Of a DNA stretch of 5,024 bases, positions 1-5,024 are shown piece by piece. The notes under the pieces were generated by a model, which saw nothing but the letters and a program-made list of their open reading frames with translations, was not told where the DNA came from and did no database searches. Positions within the stretch are counted from its first letter, which is position 1; each line of letters starts with the position of its first letter. Made by a program: the position numbers and the translations under genes. The stretch is from Ghiorsea sp. (lineage in GTDB: Bacteria > Pseudomonadota > Zetaproteobacteria > Mariprofundales > Mariprofundaceae). The stretch covers positions 1 through 5,024 of the forward strand of contig JAJFLD010000083.1 in NCBI GenBank assembly GCA_021772875.1. Direction: 5' to 3'.

Positions 1-50
1 AAAGCAATAGAAATGCCAATGCCAAAAGCTATATGACACAAGACTTCCAA

Positions 51-72
51 GCCATAAAAATAGTTTTATTGC
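51..72. repeat. A+T-rich hairpin, 9-bp arms with one mismatch
   Basis: Bases 51-59 (GCCATAAAA) and 64-72 (TTTTATTGC) pair in 8 of 9 positions around a 4-base loop. No T-run follows the hairpin on either strand, so it does not have the form of a standard intrinsic terminator. It could be part of the end of a gene entering from the left edge, or chance pairing in A+T-rich DNA. Confidence 0.25.
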
Positions 73-163
73 CTAAAAAATAATCTAGCTATGATGAATA
101 CATGCTCATTTTTTGATTTTTTAAGTTTGCCTATCGCTTGAAAGAAGAGCACCTCATCATGTT

Positions 164-191
164 TCGTGAGACACGAGCAAGCGGTTGCTTG
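164..191. other. Two adjacent small hairpins downstream of glgB
   Basis: Two perfect 5-bp inverted repeats sit almost back to back, 13 nt past the glgB stop codon. The first is TCGTG/CACGA (164-168 and 172-176, loop of 3). The second is CAAGC/GCTTG (178-182 and 187-191, loop of 4). In the glgB transcript they would form at the start of the 3' untranslated region. There is no U-run after them, so a Rho-independent terminator is not supported. They may mark or protect the transcript end, but that is inference. Confidence 0.3.
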
Positions 192-203
192 AGCTTAGTC
201 CTT

Positions 204-2390
204 TTACGATGGATTGCTTTTAAATATGACACAGGATAACGGTGGTAACATCATCGCTATTGAGTGCTGTTGCCCCATCCATGCTTGCGTATCGGTGATA
301 AGTTCACCTGCATTACCAAGATTGGATCCGCCATAAGTTTTGGCATCGGTATTAAGGATTTCAACATATCTACCTGCTGCTGGCACACCCAAACGGTAAT
401 GCTCACGTGGCACGGGCGTAAGGTTGAGCACCACGACCACAAACCCACCATTTTTATCACGCCGCACAAAGCTTAAAATGGATTGCGCTGCATCATTACA
501 ATCCAACCATTGGAAACCTCCGTCTTCAAAGTCCACTTCATGCAACGCAGGTTCATCTTTATACAAATGGTTCATATCACGCATCATCAATTGCAAGCCA
601 CGATGCGGCATGAAGTTGGCTTGATCCCATGATAAAGCATCATCAAAGTTCCACTCTGGCCACTGCCCAAACTCCAAACCCATAAACTGCAATTTTTTGC
701 CTGGATGAGCATACATAAAGGCATAAAGAAGACGCAAGTTGGCAAATTTTTGCCAATCATCTCCTGGCATTTTTTGCGGCATAGAACCTTTACCATGCAC
801 CACTTCATCATGTGAAAATGGTAAAATGAAATTTTCTGTAAAGGCATAAACCATGGAAAACGTTAATGCGTGATGATGGTATGAACGGTGGATAGGATCT
901 TCTTCAAAATAAGCCAAAGTGTCATTCATCCAACCCATATTCCATTTCATAGTAAAACCAAGCCCACCAAGATAAGTCGGGCGAGAGACCATAGGGAATG
1001 ATGTAGATTCTTCTGCCATGGTCACAGCGCCCGGAAAACGCTCGTGCACAAGATGATTAAACTGCTTTAAAAAAGCCACAGCCTCCAAATTTTCACGTCC
1101 ACCGAATTTATTGGGCACCCACTCCCCTTCTTCACGTGAATAATCCAAATAAAGCATAGATGCCACTGCATCCACCCGCAAACCATCAAGATGGTATTCA
1201 TCCAACCAAAACAAAGCCGATGCAATCAAAAAGTTGCGTACTTCATTCCGACCAAAATTAAAGATATAGGTACCCCAATCTTTGTGTTCGCCAAGTCTTG
1301 GGTCTTCATGCTCATACAACGGTGTACCATCAAAACGCGCTAAACCATGCGCATCTTTGGGAAAATGTGCTGGCACCCAATCAAGGAATACACCAATGCC
1401 ATGCTGATGACAGTGATCAACAAAATAACGGAAATCATCTGGCGAACCAAAACGACTGGTCGGCGCAAAATAACCCACTGTTTGATAACCCCATGAACCA
1501 TCAAAGGGGTGTTCGGTGACAGGCATGAGTTCAATATGCGTATAACCCATCCAAGTACAGTACTCGACAAGTTGATGTGCCAAATCCTGATAACTCATAT
1601 AAGTATCATGCGCACGACGCCATGAGCCAAGATGCACTTCATAAATGCTCATAGGTTTGTCAGCAGCTTGCTGTACAGGTCGATTTTTCACCCATGTTTC
1701 ATCCTGCCATCGGTAACGTTTTGGATTGTGCACCACACTTGCTGTGGCAGGGCGTAATTCCATCTGCTGCGCATAAGGGTCGGTTTTCTCAAACACATCA
1801 CCATTTTTAGCTCTGATTTCAAATTTGTAGGTTTCACCCGCACATAAACCAGGAATAAAAATTTCCCAAACTCCTGATGAACCTCGCACACGCATTTGGT
1901 GCTCTCGCCCATCCCAATGGTTGAAATTACCGACCACACTTACCCGATCTGCAGCAGGTGCCCAAACAGCAAAACCAACCCCCTGCATACCTTCATGCTC
2001 ACGCACATGGGCACCCATAATACGGTACTTTTCAAAATGATTACCCTCACCAATCAAGTGCAAATCCATTTCGCCTAAAAAGGGTGTGAATCGATAAGTA
2101 TCCTCTTCTTCCCAGCTATGCCCTTCTTTATTTTCGATTTTAAAGCGGTAAGCCTTTTTAAAACTTCCAGTTTTCCAGTGGCATTCAAAAACATCTGTGC
2201 CAACCAAACGTTGCATCGCTTGCGCTTGCTCACCTTCACCTATCAACCACATTTTTTCTGCACGAACTTTGAGGGTGCGAACAACAATTCCACCCTTTTC
2301 GCCTTCATGCCTGCCCAACCATGCAAAGGGATCGTGGCTGCATGCTTCTACAATAGCCCAAGCTTGCGGCGATAAAATTGCTTTACTCAT
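204..2390 (-). CDS. glgB: 1,4-alpha-glucan branching enzyme GlgB
   Basis: GlgB cuts alpha-1,4-glucan chains and rejoins the piece through an alpha-1,6 bond, branching cytoplasmic glycogen (EC 2.4.1.18, GH13). At 728 residues it is full length and equal to E. coli GlgB. An N-terminal N1 module (about 15-110) is followed by a CBM48 module (about 130-225, with GFAVWAPAADRVSVVGNFN), the TIM-barrel catalytic domain (about 245-605) and a C-terminal beta domain (about 625-725). GH13 motifs are intact: DWVPAHFP (D337, H342), GLRVDAVASM with nucleophile D407, MAEEST with acid/base E460, and SHDEVVHGKGS with H527 and transition-state stabiliser D528. Y302 in GYQTVGY matches the conserved E. coli Tyr300. 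The ATG start is chosen because GAGG lies 6 nt upstream and MSKAILSPQAW begins the N1 module naturally. It sits 33 nt after pgm in the same direction, so the two are probably co-transcribed. The long N-terminus is that of the two-module, E. coli-like branching enzymes. Nothing is truncated or odd; function is near certain. Confidence 0.98.
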   Translation of the reverse strand: MSKAILSPQAWAIVEACSHDPFAWLGRHEGEKGGIVVRTLKVRAEKMWLIGEGEQAQAMQRLVGTDVFECHWKTGSFKKAYRFKIENKEGHSWEEEDTYRFTPFLGEMDLHLIGEGNHFEKYRIMGAHVREHEGMQGVGFAVWAPAADRVSVVGNFNHWDGREHQMRVRGSSGVWEIFIPGLCAGETYKFEIRAKNGDVFEKTDPYAQQMELRPATASVVHNPKRYRWQDETWVKNRPVQQAADKPMSIYEVHLGSWRRAHDTYMSYQDLAHQLVEYCTWMGYTHIELMPVTEHPFDGSWGYQTVGYFAPTSRFGSPDDFRYFVDHCHQHGIGVFLDWVPAHFPKDAHGLARFDGTPLYEHEDPRLGEHKDWGTYIFNFGRNEVRNFLIASALFWLDEYHLDGLRVDAVASMLYLDYSREEGEWVPNKFGGRENLEAVAFLKQFNHLVHERFPGAVTMAEESTSFPMVSRPTYLGGLGFTMKWNMGWMNDTLAYFEEDPIHRSYHHHALTFSMVYAFTENFILPFSHDEVVHGKGSMPQKMPGDDWQKFANLRLLYAFMYAHPGKKLQFMGLEFGQWPEWNFDDALSWDQANFMPHRGLQLMMRDMNHLYKDEPALHEVDFEDGGFQWLDCNDAAQSILSFVRRDKNGGFVVVVLNLTPVPREHYRLGVPAAGRYVEILNTDAKTYGGSNLGNAGELITDTQAWMGQQHSIAMMLPPLSCVIFKSNPS

Positions 2391-2396
2391 GAAAAG

Positions 2397-2400
2397 CCTC
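2397..2400 (-). promoter_or_regulatory. Ribosome binding site of glgB
   Basis: The minus strand reads GAGG followed by CTTTTC and the ATG, a 6-nt spacing. It lies inside the 33-nt pgm-glgB gap and supports the start at 2390. It is weaker than the pgm site, which could make GlgB less abundant than Pgm from a shared message (inference). Confidence 0.7.
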
Positions 2401-2423
2401 GTTGGTTGTACATCTGCTATAAA

Positions 2424-4055
2424 TCATGTGATCACTGTCGGTTTATCACGACCCGTTAATGCCTGTAGCTGCGACACTTCATCCGCTGCTTTAATCATTT
2501 CTTGTAAGGCATCTTGAGCATCTACATCGTGTTTTGTATTATCTTGCTCATACGATTCCAAATAAATACGAATCGTTGCCCCACTCGTACCCGTGCCCGA
2601 CAAACGGAAAATAATGCGTGAACCATCTTTAAATAGTATCCGCACACCTTGATTTTCGCTCACACTGCCATCAATGGGGTCGGTATACGCAAAATCATCA
2701 CATGTTTCTACCAAACGCCCTGCCAATAATGTACCTGGCAAGCGAGCAAAGGCATCCCGCACATTTTGCAAAACTTGTGTCGCTGCAGCTGAGTCTACGC
2801 CTTCATAATCATGGCGAGAATAAAAATTTCGCCCGAAGGTTGCCCAATGATCAGCCAAAATGCCTTCCACCGACATTTGGCGGACTGCCAAAATATTCAG
2901 CCAAAACAACACTGCCCAAAGCCCATCTTTTTCACGCACATGATCCGAACCCGTGCCAAAAGACTCTTCACCACACAAAGTTACCTTACCTGCATCCATT
3001 AAATTGCCAAAAAACTTCCAACCTGTTGGTGTTTCATAACAATCCACACCCAAAGATGCAGCCACTCTATCTGCTGCTGCAGAAGTTGGCATGGAACGCG
3101 CCACACCATTGATGCCAGCTGCATAACCTGGCACAAGCTTGGCGTTGGCGACCATCACTGCAAGAGAGTCACTTGGTGTGACAAAAAAGTGATGACCAAG
3201 AATCATATTTCTATCACCATCTCCATCAGAAGCTGCACCAAAGTCTGGCGCGTCTTCACCATATAATAAATCAACCAATTCGTGGGCATAGGTCAAATTG
3301 GGGTCGGGATGACCGCCAGCGAAGTCTTCCTTAGGTTCACCATTCATCACCGTGCCCGCAGGTGCGCCCAACATATCTTCAAGAATTGTTTTGGCATAAG
3401 GGCCCGTGACTGCATGCATAGCATCAAAGACCATAGAAAAATCATCTTCAAGTAAGCTTCGAATGGCTTTGAAATCAAACAATGATTGCATCAAAGCCGC
3501 ATAATCGGCCACTGGATCAATCACTTCAACCTGCATCTCACCGATATGAAACATACCAACCACATCAAGATTGATATCCTCACAGGTAACAATTTTATAT
3601 TGTTTTAAAACCAAGGTTTGCGCATAAATAGCTTCAGTTACAGCTTCAGGGGCAGGGCCACCATTACTTATATTATATTTAATACCAAAATCTTCATCAG
3701 GCCCCGCGGGATTGTGACTAGCCGAAAGAATAAGGCCGCCATACGCTTCGTGTTGCCGAATTACGCAAGAAGCGGCAGGTGTTGAAAGAATACCACCCTG
3801 CCCAACCAATACTTTGCCAAAACCATTGGCTGCTGCCATTTTAAAAATAATTTGAATAGCTTGGCGATTATAATAACGCCCATCACCACCGAGCACCAAA
3901 GTCTGCCCTTTGAAATCACCAATCGAATCAAAAACAGCTTGGACAAAATTCTCTAGGTAGTGTGGTGATTGAAATACTTTAACTTTTTTGCGTAGCCCTG
4001 ATGTGCCTGGGCGTTGCCCTTCAATAACTTGGGTTGAAATGGTCTGAACCTTCAT
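2424..4055 (-). CDS. pgm: Phosphoglucomutase, PGM1 type
   Basis: This enzyme interconverts glucose 6-phosphate and glucose 1-phosphate (EC 5.4.2.2) through a phosphoserine, feeding GlgC with glucose 1-phosphate. The 543 residues show the four-domain alpha-D-phosphohexomutase plan. PGTSGLRKKVKVF opens the protein at 16-28. The active-site loop SASHNP carries phosphoserine S113. The metal loop DGDGD gives D277, D279 and D281. The sugar-binding loop CGEESFGTGSDH is at 361-372, and the phosphate-binding loop RLSGTGTSGATIR at 484-496. The protein matches the PGM1 family of eukaryotes and bacteria such as Agrobacterium end to end, including NISNGGPAPEA, ETPTGWKFFGNLMDA and the C-terminal VSQLQ...PTVIT. 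It is clearly different from E. coli Pgm, although both have about 545 residues. The ATG start follows a strong AAGGAGGG at 7 nt. It is the first gene of a likely pgm-glgB operon, divergent from glgC. A role in making sugar nucleotides for the cell envelope as well is possible, but the context favours glycogen. Confidence 0.97.
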   Translation of the reverse strand: MKVQTISTQVIEGQRPGTSGLRKKVKVFQSPHYLENFVQAVFDSIGDFKGQTLVLGGDGRYYNRQAIQIIFKMAAANGFGKVLVGQGGILSTPAASCVIRQHEAYGGLILSASHNPAGPDEDFGIKYNISNGGPAPEAVTEAIYAQTLVLKQYKIVTCEDINLDVVGMFHIGEMQVEVIDPVADYAALMQSLFDFKAIRSLLEDDFSMVFDAMHAVTGPYAKTILEDMLGAPAGTVMNGEPKEDFAGGHPDPNLTYAHELVDLLYGEDAPDFGAASDGDGDRNMILGHHFFVTPSDSLAVMVANAKLVPGYAAGINGVARSMPTSAAADRVAASLGVDCYETPTGWKFFGNLMDAGKVTLCGEESFGTGSDHVREKDGLWAVLFWLNILAVRQMSVEGILADHWATFGRNFYSRHDYEGVDSAAATQVLQNVRDAFARLPGTLLAGRLVETCDDFAYTDPIDGSVSENQGVRILFKDGSRIIFRLSGTGTSGATIRIYLESYEQDNTKHDVDAQDALQEMIKAADEVSQLQALTGRDKPTVIT

Positions 4056-4062
4056 TTTTATA

Positions 4063-4070
4063 CCCTCCTT
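4063..4070 (-). promoter_or_regulatory. Ribosome binding site of pgm
   Basis: The minus strand reads AAGGAGGG, a near-perfect Shine-Dalgarno sequence, followed by 7 nt (TATAAAA) and the ATG at 4055. It fixes the pgm start. Its first three bases belong to the 3' arm of a small hairpin (4068-4081). Confidence 0.87.
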
Positions 4071-4081
4071 GCTGCGGCAAG
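4068..4081 (-). other. Hairpin overlapping the pgm ribosome binding site
   Basis: In the pgm leader RNA, CUUGC and GCAAG pair perfectly over 5 bp around a CGCA loop. The last three bases of the 3' arm (AAG) are the first three of the AAGGAGGG ribosome binding site. The core GGAGGG stays unpaired, so any effect on translation would be mild. The stem is short enough to arise by chance. Confidence 0.35.
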
Positions 4082-4116
4082 ACTAACCCATGCACCTGTT
4101 TAAAACCACATGGTAA

Positions 4117-4160
4117 ATTCTTTTTTCTTCTGCTAACATAGGCTTTGTGTTTTAAAGAAT
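4117..4160. repeat. 7-bp inverted repeat upstream of glgC
   Basis: ATTCTTT (4117-4123) and AAAGAAT (4154-4160) are exact reverse complements separated by 30 bases. They enclose the candidate -10 element at 4134. The arms could be two half-sites for a regulator or a weak long-loop stem; in A+T-rich DNA chance is a serious alternative. Confidence 0.25.
4131..4139 (+). promoter_or_regulatory. Candidate extended -10 element for glgC
   Basis: TGCTAACAT fits the extended -10 form TG-n-TATAAT with 4 of 6 hexamer matches. The hexamer at a 17-nt spacing upstream (TGGTAA, 4111-4116) matches the -35 consensus at only 3 of 6. Transcription would begin near 4146, leaving a leader of about 37 nt. This is the best rightward candidate seen, but it is weak. 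Confidence 0.22.
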
Positions 4161-4168
4161 AAAAGCAT

Positions 4169-4174
4169 AGGGAG
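4169..4174 (+). promoter_or_regulatory. Ribosome binding site of glgC
   Basis: AGGGAG lies 8 nt before the ATG at 4183 and decides this start over the in-frame ATGs at 4219 and 4237, neither of which has a comparable site before it. Confidence 0.8.
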
Positions 4175-4182
4175 AAAGCGCT

Positions 4183-5024
4183 ATGATTCCACGGGACGAC
4201 GATCACCAAGGGCCACACATGGAACGCAACATCAGTATGTTAACTGCCAATACGGTTGCATTGGTTTTAGCAGGAGGCCGAGGCTCACGCCTTAATGCAC
4301 TCACAGATTGGCGAGCCAAACCCGCAGTTCCTTTTGGCGGGAAATTTCGCATCATCGATTTTCCAATGTCCAATTGCATCAATTCTGGCATTCGCCGCAT
4401 TTCAGTGGTCACACAATACAAGTCGCACTCACTGCAACGTCACCTACAGCGTGGCTGGAGTTTTATGTCAGGGCAATTTGGTGAGTTTGTTGAAGTATTA
4501 CCTGCCCAACAACGCATGGGTGATGACTGGTATACTGGCACTGCCGATGCAGTGTTTCAAAATCTTGATATTATCCGTCACTACGACCCAGAATATATAC
4601 TGGTTCTTGCAGGCGACCATATTTATAAGATGGACTATGGTAGAATGATTGCCGCCCATGTCGCCAAAGGTGCTGACATCACGGTTGGCTGTATCCCCGT
4701 TCCTTTAGAAGAAGCCAAAAGTTTTGGTGTGATGGCCATTGATGCCGAATCTCGTGTCATTGAATTCACCGAAAAACCAGAGCGCCCCAAACACATGCCC
4801 AACAATGAAACCAAAGCTTTGGCATCCATGGGTATTTATGTTTTCTCAGCCCAATACCTGCGCGCACGGCTGCAAGAAGATGCCGTTGATGCCGATTCCA
4901 CCCATGATTTTGGTCATGATGTTATTCCCCATGCCATTCAAAATGCTGATGCCTTTGCTTTCCCTTTCTTAGAAGGTAACACAGGAGCTCCAGGTTATTG
5001 GAAAGATGTTGGTACAATAGATTC
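4183..5024 (+). CDS. glgC: Glucose-1-phosphate adenylyltransferase GlgC (3' end beyond window)
   Basis: GlgC makes ADP-glucose and pyrophosphate from ATP and glucose 1-phosphate (EC 2.7.7.27), the committed and normally allosterically controlled step of bacterial glycogen synthesis. The 280 visible codons cover the nucleotidyltransferase domain. About 150 residues, including the C-terminal left-handed beta-helix, should lie beyond the edge if it matches the 431-residue E. coli protein. Motifs seen are LAGGRGSRL (29-37), RAKPAVPFGGKFRIIDFPMS (44-63), Y117 in DWYTGTADAV, LAGDHIYK with catalytic D145 (E. coli Asp142), and EFTEKP with glucose-1-phosphate-binding K198 (E. coli Lys195). Residues linking activator binding to catalysis in E. 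coli (Q74, Q106, W113) are kept as Q78, Q110 and W116. In the activator pocket, R44 and R56 are kept, but E. coli Lys39 is W43 and His46 is P50. The first 20 residues form a polar, variable tail. It is divergent from pgm, whose product is its substrate; glgA may follow downstream. Confidence 0.97.
   Translation, partial: MIPRDDDHQGPHMERNISMLTANTVALVLAGGRGSRLNALTDWRAKPAVPFGGKFRIIDFPMSNCINSGIRRISVVTQYKSHSLQRHLQRGWSFMSGQFGEFVEVLPAQQRMGDDWYTGTADAVFQNLDIIRHYDPEYILVLAGDHIYKMDYGRMIAAHVAKGADITVGCIPVPLEEAKSFGVMAIDAESRVIEFTEKPERPKHMPNNETKALASMGIYVFSAQYLRARLQEDAVDADSTHDFGHDVIPHAIQNADAFAFPFLEGNTGAPGYWKDVGTID

Larger units (their letters stand above)
1..203. other. A+T-rich flank with no convincing gene
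   Basis: This stretch lies beyond the 3' end of glgB. No reading frame with a normal start and ribosome binding site is visible. Two edge-truncated readings remain possible. On the plus strand a frame is open from base 3 to a TAA at 81-83 and would end in IVLLPKK. On the minus strand a frame is open from a TTG at about 50 out to the left edge and reads LEVLCHIAFGIGISIAF, which looks like the start of a membrane helix but has no good ribosome binding site. Neither is long enough to call. The rest holds runs of T on the plus strand (109-122) and small hairpins listed separately. Confidence 0.5.
4056..4182. promoter_or_regulatory. Divergent pgm / glgC promoter region
   Basis: This 127-nt gap separates the pgm start (leftward) from the glgC start (rightward) and must contain or carry signals for both, unless transcription enters from outside. 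It is more A+T-rich than the genes around it. No strong sigma-70 pair is visible on either strand. The best minus-strand match is TTTATT, 17 nt, TATGTT, a weak one. The gap also holds a short palindrome ACCA-CA-TGGT (4105-4114), an inverted repeat (4117-4160) and a hairpin at the pgm ribosome binding site. A shared control point for glucose 1-phosphate supply and use is a reasonable inference from the layout. Confidence 0.7.

Noticed and set aside
91..122. Possible plus-strand intrinsic terminator before the T-rich run
   Set aside because: The only pairing before the T-run is a 4-bp ATGA/TCAT match with a long loop and little G+C, too weak for a terminator call.
2391..2423. Possible terminator or separate promoter between pgm and glgB
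   Set aside because: The 33-nt gap has no hairpin with a U-run and no recognisable promoter pair; it contains only the glgB ribosome binding site.
2197..2517. A 106-codon open frame on the plus strand across the glgB start
   Set aside because: It is antisense to the start of glgB, the pgm-glgB gap and the end of pgm, has no clear ribosome binding site, and its Cys/Ser/Ala-rich sequence is explained by the reverse strand of real genes.
2702..3112. A 136-codon open frame on the plus strand inside pgm
   Set aside because: It is antisense to the phosphoglucomutase coding sequence, has a low-complexity Pro/His/Leu/Asn composition typical of a shadow frame and matches no family I recognise.
4219..4239. 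Alternative glgC starts at the ATGs at 4219 and 4237
   Set aside because: Both are in frame and would keep the catalytic domain, but only the ATG at 4183 has a ribosome binding site at proper spacing, and E. coli GlgC has a comparable N-terminal tail.
4203..4421. A 72-codon open frame on the minus strand inside glgC
   Set aside because: It overlaps the conserved nucleotide-binding region of glgC in antisense and is explained by that gene's codon pattern.
1..5024. Defence system, prophage, insertion sequence, CRISPR array, tRNA or other unusual system
   Set aside because: Apart from the first 203 bases and the 127-nt and 33-nt gaps, the window is filled by three housekeeping metabolic genes; no transposase, repeat array, terminal repeats or RNA-gene fold was seen.

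Overview
This window holds a compact bacterial glycogen-synthesis locus. A divergent promoter region separates two leftward genes, pgm and glgB, from a rightward glgC that runs off the right edge. All three proteins are intact as far as they can be read, and every family motif checked is present. The best match for GlgB and GlgC is the proteobacterial type: GlgB has 728 residues, the same length as the E. coli enzyme, and GlgC aligns almost without gaps to E. coli GlgC. The phosphoglucomutase is not the E. coli type. It belongs to the PGM1 branch shared by eukaryotes and some bacteria such as Agrobacterium. Base composition looks like roughly 45% G+C, judged from a few sampled lines. I infer a proteobacterium of moderate G+C but cannot name the genus.

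Layout from left to right: 1-203 is an A+T-rich stretch with no convincing gene, carrying small hairpins just past the end of glgB. Bases 204-2390 (minus strand) are glgB, the 1,4-alpha-glucan branching enzyme. Bases 2424-4055 (minus strand) are pgm, phosphoglucomutase. Bases 4056-4182 are a 127-nt divergent regulatory gap. From 4183 to the edge (plus strand) is glgC, glucose-1-phosphate adenylyltransferase, of which 280 codons are visible.

Together the genes cover most of the route from central carbon to glycogen. Pgm turns glucose 6-phosphate into glucose 1-phosphate, GlgC activates that to ADP-glucose, and GlgB adds alpha-1,6 branches to the growing polymer. Glycogen synthase (glgA) is needed between GlgC and GlgB and is not in the window; it may lie beyond either edge or elsewhere. 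The 33-nt gap between pgm and glgB, with no terminator in it, points to a pgm-glgB operon.

I see no mobile element, CRISPR array, RNA gene or clearly new system. The points most worth a second look are the altered activator-site residues in GlgC, a small hairpin overlapping the pgm ribosome binding site, and the unresolved left edge.
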